A stretch of 64,000 bases of DNA from an uncultured Allorhizobium sp. (GCA_958439205.1 OY288189.1:1627001-1691000); one strand, 5' to 3'. Shown: positions 1 to 8,518, numbered from the stretch's first letter. Numbers and translations are program-made. Notes: generated by a model not told the origin, from the letters alone.

Positions 1-540
1 TTCCGGTGAGCAGGGGTGGACGAGGGCGGTCTTCACCATCGGCAGGCTGCGGGCCTCGGCGACGATGGCGTCGAAGCGGTCGTGGCGCTGAAGCGAGACA
101 TCGGGCGGAAGGTTTTCCGACCAGCTGATGCGCTCGGTCGGCGCGCGTACACGGGCCTTGCCGGCGAGCACCGGCTCGCCATGCTGGTTCACCGCGCGGG
201 TGTCGAAGATCAGGGTGCGGCCATCGCTTTCCTTGGTCATCAGCGTGACGGTCGCGGTGATCCGGTCTCCGGTCGCGATGTCCTTCCAGAATTCCAGATC
301 CTGGCCAAGATAGACGGTGCCTGGGCCGGGCAGGCGCGTGTCGAGGACCGCCGAGATCATGCCGGCCGGGATCAGCGACTGGCCGAGCGGCACCGGGTTG
401 TTGTCGCCGGACAGTGCTGCAAAGAGCTCGATATCATCAGGACCGATGATGCGGGTCAGGCTTGCTGCATCGCCGAGCTTCAGCTCGTCGAAGGTGCGGT
501 TGGTGAGGACTGGTCTTTCCATGTCGCTTTCGTCTTCCAT
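1..540 (-). CDS. MaoC-phosphate acetyl/butyryltransferase fusion, N-terminal part
   Basis: The frame starts at an ATG at 540 and runs off the left edge after 180 codons. It begins MEDESDMERPVLTNRTF. Residues about 7-150 look like a MaoC/hot-dog enoyl-CoA hydratase domain, with RLPGPGTVYLGQDLEF typical of it. From about residue 152 (FDAIVAEARSLPMVKTALV) it enters the start of a phosphate acetyl/butyryltransferase domain, the arrangement of the bifunctional hydratase/phosphotransacetylase family. GGGGGAGG lies 11 bases upstream of the ATG; an internal ATG at 522 is an alternative. The hydratase segment reads SGDNNPVPLGQSLIPAGMIS, where family members usually have DxNPxHxD followed by an HGM segment, so the usual catalytic histidine appears to be missing. 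The transferase domain lies outside the window. Confidence 0.75.
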   Translation of the reverse strand, partial: MEDESDMERPVLTNRTFDELKLGDAASLTRIIGPDDIELFAALSGDNNPVPLGQSLIPAGMISAVLDTRLPGPGTVYLGQDLEFWKDIATGDRITATVTLMTKESDGRTLIFDTRAVNQHGEPVLAGKARVRAPTERISWSENLPPDVSLQRHDRFDAIVAEARSLPMVKTALVHPCSPE

Positions 541-697
541 TGTCGAACCGTCCTCCCCCGATCCGTTCATCCTGCGGTCGGTCTGCTTCGTCAGCATGGC
601 CAACCCTGAGGGGCAATCTCTGTGGTGTAGGGTGGGCTGTCCTTGACTTGGGTCAAGGGGCGGTGGGACGAAAGTCTTGGGGGTGCAGGAGGGGCGC

Positions 698-897
698 CTC
701 TCCCCCTTGTGGGAGAGGATGGAAAATCGAAGGCTTAGGCGAGCGCAAGCCGCCTAAACTTCAGATTTTCCCGGTGAGGGGATCGGTGATGGTGGCACGA
801 TGAACGGACCCCCTCACTTGCGATTTCTGATGTTTAGCCGTGGCTCGCGCCACGACTAATTCATCGAAATCGCTTTCTCCCCCACCAAGGGGGAGAA
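698..897. repeat. Mosaic of palindromic intergenic repeats
   Basis: This fills most of the gene-free stretch 541-901. Four hairpins follow one another. They are 698-718 (CCTCTCCC pairing with GGGAGAGG), 721-771 (GGAAAATC and TTAGGCG arms pairing with CGCCTAA and GATTTTCC), 820-873 (GCGATTTC with GAAATCGC, then CGTGGC with GCCACG) and 875-897 (TTCTCCCCC with GGGGGAGAA). The pattern resembles rhizobial intergenic mosaic elements. No coding potential was seen. Related CTCCCC/GGGGAG hairpins recur at several other gaps in this window. Confidence 0.65.
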
Positions 898-901
898 GAA
901 G

Positions 902-1900
902 TCACGCCCACCTGTCGCGCCATGCCGGTTGCGCGTCCGTGTACGGCAGTGCCACGGCCTCGAACACCCCGCGTGCAATGGCGCGCGCGGTCACCAGCGT
1001 TGCCAGATGGCAGAGTTCCATCAAGTCCGCCGTGCCATTGCTGTCACGCTTGCCTGTCGATGCTGCAAACATCGTGTCGCCATCCAGCGGCAGATGGGCG
1101 GGGAGCACGGCGCGGGCCAGACCGTCATGGGCTGACAGAGACAGGCGGTGGAGCTCGGCTTTTGACAGGGTGCAATCGGTCACGACGGCGCCGATGGTCG
1201 TTGCCGTCAGCCGCAGGCCCTTGATGCGCAGAGCCCGGTCGTCGGCGCTGACTTGGGCAGGCTGGCCGAGCCTGCCGAATTCCTGGCCCTCTTCGAAGGG
1301 GGCGGCCCAGAAATGCGGGCCGTCGCCGATCACGACCGAGCCCATGGCATTAACGGCAACGAGTGCCGCGATCGTATGGCCTGAAGACGAGACCGCGCTC
1401 GCGGAGCCCAGGCCGCCCTTGAAGTTGGCCGTCGTGGCGCCGGTTCCCGCGCCCACGGTGCCGAGCGGGAAGGCGCCCTTTGCGGCGTTTCGATAGGCTT
1501 CATAGCCGAGGTCGCGATAGGGCGCATGCAGGCCCCAATCCTTGTCGCCGCCGTTCAGGAGATCCATCAGGATCGCCTGCGGCACGATCGGCACCCGCAC
1601 CGTCCCGACGGCAAAACCGCGACCGGCGGCGCGCAGGCCCGACTGCACCCCGCCTGCGGCATCGAGCCCGAAGGCCGAGCCGCCTGACAGTACGAAGGCA
1701 TCGACCTTTTGCACCGTCATCGACGGATCAAGGAGCGTCACATCCCGCCCGCCTGGCGCTCCGCCGAGCACGGTGCCCGAGGCGGTCGCGGGTTCATCGA
1801 AGACGATCACCGTCACGCCGGAGCCGAGGGCAAGGTCGGTCGCATGCCCGACGGAGAGGCCAGCGATGTCGGTGAGGAGGTTGAGGGGGCCGTGGGGCAT
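902..1900 (-). CDS. P1 family peptidase (DmpA/L-aminopeptidase-like)
   Basis: The 332-residue protein starts MPHGPLNLLTDIAGLSVGHA, the usual opening of the P1/DmpA (S58) family of self-cleaving N-terminal nucleophile aminopeptidases. It contains LSGGSAFGLDAAGG at about residues 71-84 and GAGTGATTANFKGGLGSAS at about 150-168. In this family autocleavage occurs at a Gly-Ser bond; the NAMGS stretch (G187-S188) is the likely site, though this is read by analogy. Length fits the family. It is flanked by repeat DNA on the left and a small membrane protein gene transcribed the same way on the right. Substrate is unknown; family members release N-terminal D- or L-residues or cleave beta-peptides. Confidence 0.85.
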   Translation of the reverse strand: MPHGPLNLLTDIAGLSVGHATDLALGSGVTVIVFDEPATASGTVLGGAPGGRDVTLLDPSMTVQKVDAFVLSGGSAFGLDAAGGVQSGLRAAGRGFAVGTVRVPIVPQAILMDLLNGGDKDWGLHAPYRDLGYEAYRNAAKGAFPLGTVGAGTGATTANFKGGLGSASAVSSSGHTIAALVAVNAMGSVVIGDGPHFWAAPFEEGQEFGRLGQPAQVSADDRALRIKGLRLTATTIGAVVTDCTLSKAELHRLSLSAHDGLARAVLPAHLPLDGDTMFAASTGKRDSNGTADLMELCHLATLVTARAIARGVFEAVALPYTDAQPAWRDRWA

Positions 1901-1951
1901 GGGAGAGTCTCCGGATGGGTGGGCGGAGAGTGGCGGGGGCGGGGACGAAGA

Positions 1952-2206
1952 TCAAGCGCGCCAGGCGCTTCTCTTCCATCTGAAACAAACGATGCCGACG
2001 GCCAGTATGAGCGAAAGCGGTGCCATTATGCCTGCGACCCAGATAGTAGAGGCCGCATCACTGCATTGGTATGCGCCAGGGAAGTGGAGGTTCTGATAGT
2101 CCGCCCATGCGGCGAGCCCTGCCAAGCCCAGAATGGCGGCAGCCGTGAAGCAGACGGCAGCTATGGTTGACAGCAGGGGCGTGATGAGGGCTCTGACGAA
2201 GGACAA
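1952..2206 (-). CDS. Small two-helix membrane protein, unknown function
   Basis: I do not recognise this family. The reading frame is open further upstream to 2335, but that part translates a palindromic repeat. A TTG at 2206 preceded by GGAG at a spacing of eight bases is the best start, giving 84 residues. There are two strong hydrophobic segments, about residues 4-25 (ALITPLLSTIAAVCFTAAAI) and about 53-74 (IWVAGIMAPLSLILAVGIVC). A basic tail (FRWKRSAWRA) follows, suggesting a double-spanning inner-membrane protein. It lies between the P1 peptidase gene and a repeat. Whether it is expressed is uncertain. Confidence 0.45.
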   Translation of the reverse strand: MSFVRALITPLLSTIAAVCFTAAAILGLAGLAAWADYQNLHFPGAYQCSDAASTIWVAGIMAPLSLILAVGIVCFRWKRSAWRA

Positions 2207-2334
2207 GTTGTGGGCTCCGGTTTGGTGGGCAATTATACCGGGTAGATGCGGTTTTGTATTCTGGAACAGTTGGCACTGCTGCCTTGCCGCTTTAGAGCCC
2301 CTCATCCGCCTCCTGAGCCTGTCGAAGGGCGGCA

Positions 2335-2410
2335 CCTTCTCCCCGCAAGCGGGGAGAAGGCTGAGACGGCCACCGCGCGTGGCTCCCTCTCCCCGCAGCT
2401 AAGGAGAGGG
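2335..2410. repeat. Palindromic repeat cluster
   Basis: Three hairpins occur in tandem: CCTTCTCCCCGC with GCGGGGAGAAGG (2335-2360), GCCAC with GTGGC (2369-2383) and CCCTCTCC with GGAGAGGG (about 2385-2410). They lie in the gap 2207-2600 upstream of the PAP2 gene. The flank at 2297-2330 contains the CTGTCGAAGGGCGG sequence often seen beside such elements. Apart from a weak promoter match the rest of the gap shows nothing. Confidence 0.6.
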
Positions 2411-2541
2411 TCGGGTGAGGGGCAAAACTCCGGGCGCGGCGCAATCATCGCGTCCACCCTTTCCCGTGCGGGGAAACGATGCCGCTGGACTAGTCGTATG
2501 GAACAACCGAGACCCGCCCACATTTGCCTCCCGCGTCCCGG

Positions 2542-2570
2542 TTGACGCACGCGCCTTGCGACGCGATGTA
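2542..2570 (+). promoter_or_regulatory. Possible promoter of the PAP2 gene
   Basis: TTGACG at 2542-2547 and GATGTA at 2565-2570 are separated by 17 bases, about 30 bases before the ATG at 2601. The -35 match is good and the -10 match is poor, so this is a weak call. Confidence 0.3.
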
Positions 2571-2600
2571 CCTTCAACGCCACTGATCAGGAACCAGCCC

Positions 2601-3302
2601 ATGCATCGCATCAAGCTCCATCTCACTCGCATCGCCTCGGCGGCAGAACGGCGTGTCTGGCTGACCGCGCTGGTGGCAGCGCTGGTCGCCTACTTCCTGT
2701 TCGAGCTGACGGGCGAGGTGCTGGAGGGTGAGACGCGGGCCTTCGATGAGGGCGTGCTTCTGATGTTGCGCGACCCTGCCGATCCGGCCATGCCGCGGGG
2801 GCCTGCCTGGCTCACCAAGATGATGGTGGACATTACCGCACTCGGCGGCGTCACCGTGCTGACACTGCTGGTCACCCTTGTTGTCGTCTATCTCGCACTC
2901 CGCCAGAAATACCGGACCGCCCTCTTCGTCACGGCCTCCATCCTCGGCGGCTGGGCTTTGAGCAGTGCCATGAAGCTCGGCATCGCAAGGCCGCGGCCCG
3001 AGGTGGTCCAGCATCTGGTCGAAGTCACCGATATGAGCTTTCCGAGCGGCCATGCCATGCTGTCCGCCATCACCTATCTGACGCTCGGCGCCATGCTGTC
3101 GCGGCTCGAGGAGCGCGCATCGCTGCGCTACTTCTTCCCGCTGGTCGCAGTGGTGCTGACGCTGATCATAGGCCTCAGCCGCATCTATCTCGGCGTACAT
3201 TATCCGACCGACGTACTCGGCGGCTGGGCGGCAGGCATGGTCTGGGCGTGCGGGAGCTGGTTCGTGGCAAGGCGGGTTTTGGGGAGCCCGAGCGGGCGCT
3301 GA
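2601..3302 (+). CDS. PAP2-family phosphatase, membrane-bound
   Basis: The 233-residue protein is an integral membrane phosphatidic-acid-phosphatase/undecaprenyl-pyrophosphatase-like enzyme. The three-part family signature is visible: KLGIARPRP (KxxxxxxRP), SFPSGHAM (PSGH) and SRIYLGVHYPTDVLGGW (SRxxxxxHxxxD). Hydrophobic segments occur near residues 20-40, 80-100, 105-125, 150-170, 180-200 and 205-225. The ATG at 2601 is chosen over an open extension back to 2415 because that extension translates repeat DNA. Its stop codon lies inside a hairpin shared with the convergent permease gene. Likely substrates are lipid phosphates or diphosphates; the exact one cannot be read. Confidence 0.85.
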   Translation: MHRIKLHLTRIASAAERRVWLTALVAALVAYFLFELTGEVLEGETRAFDEGVLLMLRDPADPAMPRGPAWLTKMMVDITALGGVTVLTLLVTLVVVYLALRQKYRTALFVTASILGGWALSSAMKLGIARPRPEVVQHLVEVTDMSFPSGHAMLSAITYLTLGAMLSRLEERASLRYFFPLVAVVLTLIIGLSRIYLGVHYPTDVLGGWAAGMVWACGSWFVARRVLGSPSGR

Positions 3303-3312
3303 CGCGCCCGCT
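3291..3312. terminator. Hairpin between convergent genes
   Basis: AGCGGGCGC (3291-3299) pairs perfectly with GCGCCCGCT (3304-3312) around TGAC, which contains the stop codon of the PAP2 gene. There is no U-run, so it may be a weak or Rho-assisted stop for both convergent genes. Confidence 0.4.
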
Positions 3313-3321
3313 ACGATTATC

Positions 3322-4248
3322 TCAATGCTTCAACGCCTTCGGATCGAGCGCATCGCGGATCGCGTCGCCGATATAGTTCACGCTCAACACCGTCAGCGAG
3401 ATCGCCAGGCCCGGCCACAATACGCGGGACGGGTTGATCTGCAGGAAGTTCGCGCCGTCGAAGAGCAGGCGGCCCCAGGTGGGGAAGTCGGGCGGGAAGC
3501 CGAGGCCGAGGAATGAGAGCGCGGATTCGGTGATGATGGCGGTAGCGATGCCTAGCGTTGCCGAGACCATGATCGAGGACATCACATTGGGCAGGATGTG
3601 CTTGATGATGATGCGGTATTCGCGCATGCCGCTCGATTTGGCCGCCAGGATGAATTCCTGGCTCTTGATCGCCAGCACGTCGCCGCGAACGATGCGGGCG
3701 GTGTGCATCCAGCTGGTGATGCCGATGATGAAGACGATCAGGATGAAGATGCCGGTTTCCGGTCCAAATGCTGCCCGCAGCGTGTCGCGGAAGAGCATGA
3801 TGATGACCAAGAGCAGCGGCAGAAGCGGCAGCGCGAGGAAGAGGTCGGTCATGCGCATCAGCGGACCGTCGAGCTTGCGGGAATAGCCCGAGAGCACGCC
3901 GATCAGCGTGCCGACGACCAGCGCCAGCAACATCGCGGTCATACCGACGGCAAGCGAGATCTGCCCGCCGGCCAGCACCTGGGCCAGCATGTCTTTGCCG
4001 AGATTGTCCGTGCCGAAGGGGTGTTCCCAGGAAGGGCCCTGGTTCTTGGCGCGGATGTCGATCTTGTTCGGGTCGATCGTGTGGATATAGGGGCCAATGA
4101 ACACGGCCAGCACGATGAAGGTGAAGACAATCAGGCCGGCGACGCCGCCCTTGTGGGCGCGGAACTGGCGCCAGAGCATGGGCCAGAAGCCGCCGCTCTG
4201 GGGCCTTGTCTGCGGTGATGTTGCGGTCACGATGGCGGCGTCACTCAT
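3322..4248 (-). CDS. Peptide ABC transporter permease (DppC/OppC type)
   Basis: The 308-residue inner-membrane permease has the BPD_transp_1 fold with an OppC-type N-terminus (FWPMLWRQFRAHKGGVAG, then a first membrane helix). The ATPase-docking EAA loop reads AAKSSGMREYRIIIKHILP. The start at 4248 gives an eight-base overlap with the stop of the upstream permease gene, indicating translational coupling; an in-frame ATG at 4290 would overlap further and is unlikely. It is the last gene of the leftward binding protein-permease-permease unit. Its ATPase partner is probably the fused protein encoded at 8564-10399, beyond the divergent promoter region. Confidence 0.88.
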   Translation of the reverse strand: MSDAAIVTATSPQTRPQSGGFWPMLWRQFRAHKGGVAGLIVFTFIVLAVFIGPYIHTIDPNKIDIRAKNQGPSWEHPFGTDNLGKDMLAQVLAGGQISLAVGMTAMLLALVVGTLIGVLSGYSRKLDGPLMRMTDLFLALPLLPLLLVIIMLFRDTLRAAFGPETGIFILIVFIIGITSWMHTARIVRGDVLAIKSQEFILAAKSSGMREYRIIIKHILPNVMSSIMVSATLGIATAIITESALSFLGLGFPPDFPTWGRLLFDGANFLQINPSRVLWPGLAISLTVLSVNYIGDAIRDALDPKALKH

Positions 4249-5251
4249 AGCGGATCCTCGGATCGAGTATGCCGTAGAGAACGTCGGCAATCAGGTTGAA
4301 GAGCACGATCAGGATCGCGAAGATGAAGGTCAGCGTCTGCACGAGCGGGATGTCTGCGCCCTGGATCGCGGTGATCAGCAGCTGGCCGAGGCCATTCACG
4401 CGGAAGACCTGTTCGGTGATGATGGCGCCTGAGAAGATCGTGGGCACGCCAAGCGCAATGACGGTGACGACCGGGATCAGGCTGTTGCGCAGGACATGCA
4501 CGAGCAGCACGACCTTTTCCTTGACGCCCTTGGCGCGCGCCGTGCGGACATAATCCATGTTCAGGTTATCGAGCATGGAGGCGCGCACGAAGCGGCTGAT
4601 CTGCGAGACGTTGAAGAGCGTCAGCACCAGCACGGGCAGGAACATCTGCTTCACCTGGAGCACGAAGCTGTCCCAGCTGTTGACCACCAGCGTGGTGTCG
4701 TAGATCGACGGGAACCACTGCAGGTAGGACGAGAAGACGACGATCAGCAGAACGCCGGTGAAGAAGGTCGGGACGGAATAGCCGACCATCGAGATGAAGG
4801 TGCCGATCTGGTCGAACCAGGAATACTGGCGATAGGCCGAGATGACGCCGATCGGGATCGCGATCAAGACGCCGAAGAGGTAGGACAGGCCAACGACCCA
4901 GAGCGTCTGCGGCAGGCGCTGGACGATCAGGTCGACCACGGGGCTGCGTGTCGCCCAGGAGAGCACGCGCATGCGCTCGCCGGAACCGACGGTGATGCCG
5001 GTGATTTGTTCGAAGATATTGAGCGGTTCATTGATGAAGAACTGCTGCAGCCATTTGAAATAGCGGATGAGGAAGGGCTGATCGAGACCCATGGCGGCGC
5101 GGATCTGCTCACGCACATCAGGCGGAATGGTCAGCGGCAGGTCGCTTAAGGGATCCCCTGGGGAGAGGTCGAGCAGGGCAAAAATAATGAAACTGATGGC
5201 CAGTAGCGTCGGGACTGCAAACAGCAGTCGCCGGACGGTGAAGGTAAACAT
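4241..5251 (-). CDS. Peptide ABC transporter permease (DppB/OppB type)
   Basis: The 336-residue inner-membrane permease starts MFTFTVRRLLFAVPTLLAIS, the standard DppB/OppB opening. DLSPGDP lies just after the first helix. The EAA loop is ARAKGVKEKVVLLVHVLRN at about residue 233. Between the first and second helices is a long periplasmic stretch with a FINEPLNIFEQITGITVGSG insertion, longer than in short DppB proteins. It follows the binding-protein gene after a 74-base gap holding a strong stem-loop and overlaps the next permease gene by eight bases. Confidence 0.9.
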   Translation of the reverse strand: MFTFTVRRLLFAVPTLLAISFIIFALLDLSPGDPLSDLPLTIPPDVREQIRAAMGLDQPFLIRYFKWLQQFFINEPLNIFEQITGITVGSGERMRVLSWATRSPVVDLIVQRLPQTLWVVGLSYLFGVLIAIPIGVISAYRQYSWFDQIGTFISMVGYSVPTFFTGVLLIVVFSSYLQWFPSIYDTTLVVNSWDSFVLQVKQMFLPVLVLTLFNVSQISRFVRASMLDNLNMDYVRTARAKGVKEKVVLLVHVLRNSLIPVVTVIALGVPTIFSGAIITEQVFRVNGLGQLLITAIQGADIPLVQTLTFIFAILIVLFNLIADVLYGILDPRIRYE

Positions 5252-5285
5252 CGGCTGGTCTCCAGACTGTCACAGAAAATGCTGA

Positions 5286-5316
5286 TGCCGGGCCTGCCGA
5301 CAGGGCAGGCCCGGCA
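5286..5316 (-). terminator. Strong intercistronic stem-loop after binding-protein gene
   Basis: TGCCGGGCCTGCC (5286-5298) pairs perfectly over 13 bases with GGCAGGCCCGGCA (5304-5316) around a five-base loop. It lies between the binding-protein stop and the permease start with no U-run. In ABC operons such a stem commonly protects the 3' end of the binding-protein message so that more of that protein is made; partial termination is the alternative. Confidence 0.6.
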
Positions 5317-5325
5317 CCTATGGCA

Positions 5326-7032
5326 TTACTTAGCGCGCGACCAGTCGGCGACGTTCCAGAGTTCCGAGTCCCAGGCGTTCATCTTGACGCCCAAGAGCGT
5401 GTTGTTGACAGCCGAAGGCTGGCCACGATGGATGAGCGGGATCTGGGCGACATCGTTGGAGAGCATGTCGTTCAGTTGCTTGGCGATGGTGGCGCGATCT
5501 TCGAGCTTACCGGTGGTGCCGAGCTGCTTGACGAGCGCATCATATTCCGGGTTGCAATAGCGGACGATGTTCTCACCCTGCCAGCCGGTGGCCGGGCTCG
5601 GGATCTTGTCGCACATCCAGCCGGCCATGTACTTCTCGGGGTCGGTGCCGTCGAAGTTGTTGGTGTACATCTGGATGTCGGCCATGAACTTCTGGAAGGT
5701 GTCCGGAGAGGCCGGGTCACCGCCGAAGAAGACGGAAGCCGAGATGTTGCGCAGTTCGACAGATACGCCGATCTGGCTCCACATGTCCTTGACCAGCGCC
5801 TGGGTGCCCTGACGGACGGAGTTGGTCGAGGTCTGGTAGAGGAAGGAGAGCTTGACGCCGTCCTTTTCGCGGATGCCATCCGAGCCCATCTTCCAGCCGG
5901 CGTCTTCGAGCAGCTTGTTGGCGCCTTCCACGTCCTGCTTCAGGCACCAGTCGACGGCGGTCGAGACATAGATGTCTGGAGCGGGCAGGATGTTGCAGGT
6001 CGGCTGACCGTTCGGGCCGTAGCCGGCTTCGTCGATGATCTCGCGGTCGATGGCGATCGACAGCGCGCGCCGCACGGCCGGGTCGGACAGGGCCGGATGC
6101 GGGCCGGCTTCCTTGGTCGAGCGCTTGTCGCCGAGCGCGGCGTCCACGCCATAGGGGTTGATGTCGATACGTTCTACCTGGGTGCCGAAGGCAACTTCGA
6201 TCTTGCCCTTGCCGGCCGCCATCATCTGCTCAAGGATTTCAGGCTCGACCTGCATGTTCCAGGCGTAGTCGAATTCGCCGGTTTCGAGAACCGAGCGGGC
6301 TGCGGAAGCGGCGTCACCGCCACCCTTCAGGGTGACCGAGGCGAAGGCCGGCTTGGCGGCATCGCGGTAATTGCTGTTGGCTTCGAAAGTCACGACGTCG
6401 TTCGGCTTGAATTCCTTGACGACGAAGGGACCGGTGCCGATCGGGCCAAAGTTGGCCGAGGTGCATTCCGGTGCCTTGGCGCCGAGGCAATCCTTGAACT
6501 GGGCAGCCTGGATGATCGGGGCCTGCGCGCCGACAAAGGCGCTGTAGGGATAAGGCTTGGCATCGGCGAAGGAGACCTTGATGGTGGAGGCGTCGATCGC
6601 CTCGACATTGGTCACGCCTTCGAAATAGGCGCCCTGAGCGCAGCCGCCGTCCGGTGCCGTGCAGTATTTCCAGGTGAAGATGGCGTCTTCGGCCGTCACG
6701 GCCGAGCCGTCCGACCACTTCAGGTCAGGCTTCAGCTTCCAGGTGATGCTCTTGAAATCGGCCGCGACACCGCCGTTTTCTACCGTCGGGATTTCCGTGG
6801 CGAGCATCGGCACCAGCGCGCCGGTCTCGTCGTAACGGGCCAGCGGCTCGATGACCATCGAGGCTGCGTAGACTTCCTTGGTGCCGCCCGACAGATACGG
6901 GTTCATCGTCGAGACGGCCTGCCAGAAGATAATCTTCAGGTCGCCGTCGGTGCCGCGTTCGGCCATTGCCGGCGCTGCCGTCAGCGCAAAAGCGGCAGCA
7001 GACGCTGCCAGCATCAGTTTGCGAGTGTTCAT
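5326..7032 (-). CDS. Peptide ABC transporter substrate-binding protein
   Basis: The 568-residue periplasmic protein belongs to the SBP_bac_5 (DppA/OppA) family. A signal peptide is clear: MNTRKLMLAASAAAFALTAA followed by PAMA, with cleavage predicted before ERG. Family features include PLARYDETGALVPMLA, WKLKPDLKWSDGSAVTAED and a late ALVKDMWSQIGVSVEL segment. The ATG at 7032 has GGGGAA upstream; an ATG five codons earlier is less well placed. It is the first gene of a leftward unit with two permeases. The divergent M20 amidohydrolase and fused ATPase probably complete the system. The peptide or amide ligand cannot be inferred. Confidence 0.9.
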   Translation of the reverse strand: MNTRKLMLAASAAAFALTAAPAMAERGTDGDLKIIFWQAVSTMNPYLSGGTKEVYAASMVIEPLARYDETGALVPMLATEIPTVENGGVAADFKSITWKLKPDLKWSDGSAVTAEDAIFTWKYCTAPDGGCAQGAYFEGVTNVEAIDASTIKVSFADAKPYPYSAFVGAQAPIIQAAQFKDCLGAKAPECTSANFGPIGTGPFVVKEFKPNDVVTFEANSNYRDAAKPAFASVTLKGGGDAASAARSVLETGEFDYAWNMQVEPEILEQMMAAGKGKIEVAFGTQVERIDINPYGVDAALGDKRSTKEAGPHPALSDPAVRRALSIAIDREIIDEAGYGPNGQPTCNILPAPDIYVSTAVDWCLKQDVEGANKLLEDAGWKMGSDGIREKDGVKLSFLYQTSTNSVRQGTQALVKDMWSQIGVSVELRNISASVFFGGDPASPDTFQKFMADIQMYTNNFDGTDPEKYMAGWMCDKIPSPATGWQGENIVRYCNPEYDALVKQLGTTGKLEDRATIAKQLNDMLSNDVAQIPLIHRGQPSAVNNTLLGVKMNAWDSELWNVADWSRAK

Positions 7033-7148
7033 GTGCTCATTCCCCATTATTTTTTGTTAGCAGGCATGATGGTAACCCGATCTGCCGACCCGGGATGTGG
7101 CCAGCGCATTCAAGAAATGTCAACCACCTATCTTTTTGGTATTTCAGG

Positions 7149-7272
7149 AAAATTTAGGCGCATCCGGCAAATATCGGAGTCGCGACAGGCGTTCCCGGAC
7201 AGCGCAGCATCTGTCGGGTTGGCTAAAATTTAGGCCATGTAAACACAAGCCTATTTTCCATGCAAGATGGAA
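7149..7272. promoter_or_regulatory. Divergent regulatory region with repeats
   Basis: The 322-base gap 7033-7354 separates the divergent binding-protein and amidohydrolase genes and has no gene. AAAATTTAGGC occurs twice as a direct repeat (7149-7159 and 7225-7235), the second copy being part of a near-palindrome CTAAAATTTAG. TTCCAT (7256-7261) and ATGGAA (7267-7272) form an inverted repeat. These are candidate operator sites; no regulator gene lies next to them. Confidence 0.35.
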
Positions 7273-7354
7273 TTTTGCGGCTTGCCAAAGCTGCGCATCG
7301 CAGCACAGTATGCGCGAAATCCCGCGGGGAACAACGACAAAAAGAGGTCCTTTC

Positions 7355-8518
7355 ATGCCAGTGCTCAACCGCGCCAGCGAACTTCAGCCCGAAGTCGCGG
7401 AGTGGCGCCGCCATCTGCACCAAAATCCGGAACTTCTCTTCGATGTGCACGGCACGGCCGCCTTCGTGACGGAGAAGCTCAAGGAATTTGGCTGTGACGT
7501 GGTGAAGACGGGGATCGGTCGCACCGGCGTTGTCGGGATCATCAAGGGCAATCGCGGCGATGGCCCGGTCGTCGGTTTCCGTGCCGACATGGATGCCCTG
7601 CCGATTCATGAGATGTCGGGCAAGGCCTGGGCTTCAAAGACGCCTGGCAAGATGCATGCCTGCGGCCATGACGGGCATACCGCCATGCTGCTGGGGGCTG
7701 CGAAATACCTCGCCGAAACCCGCAATTTCCGCGGTTCGATTGCCGTCATCTTCCAGCCGGCCGAAGAGGGCGGTGGCGGTGCGCGCGAAATGGTCGCCGA
7801 CGGCATGATGGAAAACTTCGGCATCAAGGAAGTCTACGGCATGCACAATCATCCCGGCATGGCGGTCGGCACCTTTGCCACCCGCCGGGGATCGATCATG
7901 GCAGCCGCTGACCAGTTCGACATCGAGATCGAGGGCCGCAGCGGCCATGCCGCCATGCCGCACAAGAGCGTCGATCCGGTGCTCGCCGCCTCCCAGGTGG
8001 TCGTCGCCTTGCAGTCGATCGCGTCGCGCGAAGCCGACCCCTTAAGCTCTGTGGTCATCACGGTCACCAAGATCCATGGTGGCGACGCTTATAATGTCAT
8101 CCCCGATATGGTGAAGCTGTCGGGCACGGTGCGCACGCTTCTGCCGGAGATGCGCCAGATGGCGGAGACCCGCATCGGCGAAATCGCCAGCGGTGTGGCA
8201 ATGGCCATGGGTGCCAAGGCAACGTTGCGTTATCACCGCGGTTATCCCGTCACTTTCAACCACGCCTCCGAGACCGACTTCGCCGTCGATATCATGCGCA
8301 AGGTCGCCGGCGACCATGCCGTCAGCGATGCCTTCCCGCCTACCATGGGTGCGGAGGATTTCTCCTACATGCTGGAAGCGCGGCCCGGCTCGTTCGTCTT
8401 CATCGGCAATGGTGACACGGCGAACCTGCATAATTCGGCCTATGACTTCAACGACGAGGTCATCCCCTATGGCATCAGCTACTGGGTGACGCTCGCCGAG
8501 ACGGCGCTCGCCGCCTGA
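7355..8518 (+). CDS. M20 family amidohydrolase/aminoacylase
   Basis: The 387-residue cytoplasmic metallohydrolase belongs to the M20D group (hippurate hydrolase/N-acyl-amino-acid amidohydrolase). The opening WRRHLHQNPEL is characteristic, and metal-site segments are visible: GFRADMDALP, HACGHDGH at about residue 101 and PAEEGGGGAR at about residue 135. A late MGAEDFSYM segment supplies the last ligand. AAAGAGGTCC precedes the ATG at 7355. It is followed after 45 bases by the fused ATPase gene, so imported peptides or acylated amino acids are probably deacylated by this enzyme. Confidence 0.9.
   Translation: MPVLNRASELQPEVAEWRRHLHQNPELLFDVHGTAAFVTEKLKEFGCDVVKTGIGRTGVVGIIKGNRGDGPVVGFRADMDALPIHEMSGKAWASKTPGKMHACGHDGHTAMLLGAAKYLAETRNFRGSIAVIFQPAEEGGGGAREMVADGMMENFGIKEVYGMHNHPGMAVGTFATRRGSIMAAADQFDIEIEGRSGHAAMPHKSVDPVLAASQVVVALQSIASREADPLSSVVITVTKIHGGDAYNVIPDMVKLSGTVRTLLPEMRQMAETRIGEIASGVAMAMGAKATLRYHRGYPVTFNHASETDFAVDIMRKVAGDHAVSDAFPPTMGAEDFSYMLEARPGSFVFIGNGDTANLHNSAYDFNDEVIPYGISYWVTLAETALAA

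Noticed and set aside
5320..7233. A 637-codon open frame on the plus strand opposite the peptide-binding protein gene
   Set aside because: The minus strand encodes a complete signal-peptide-bearing binding protein; this frame has no family features.
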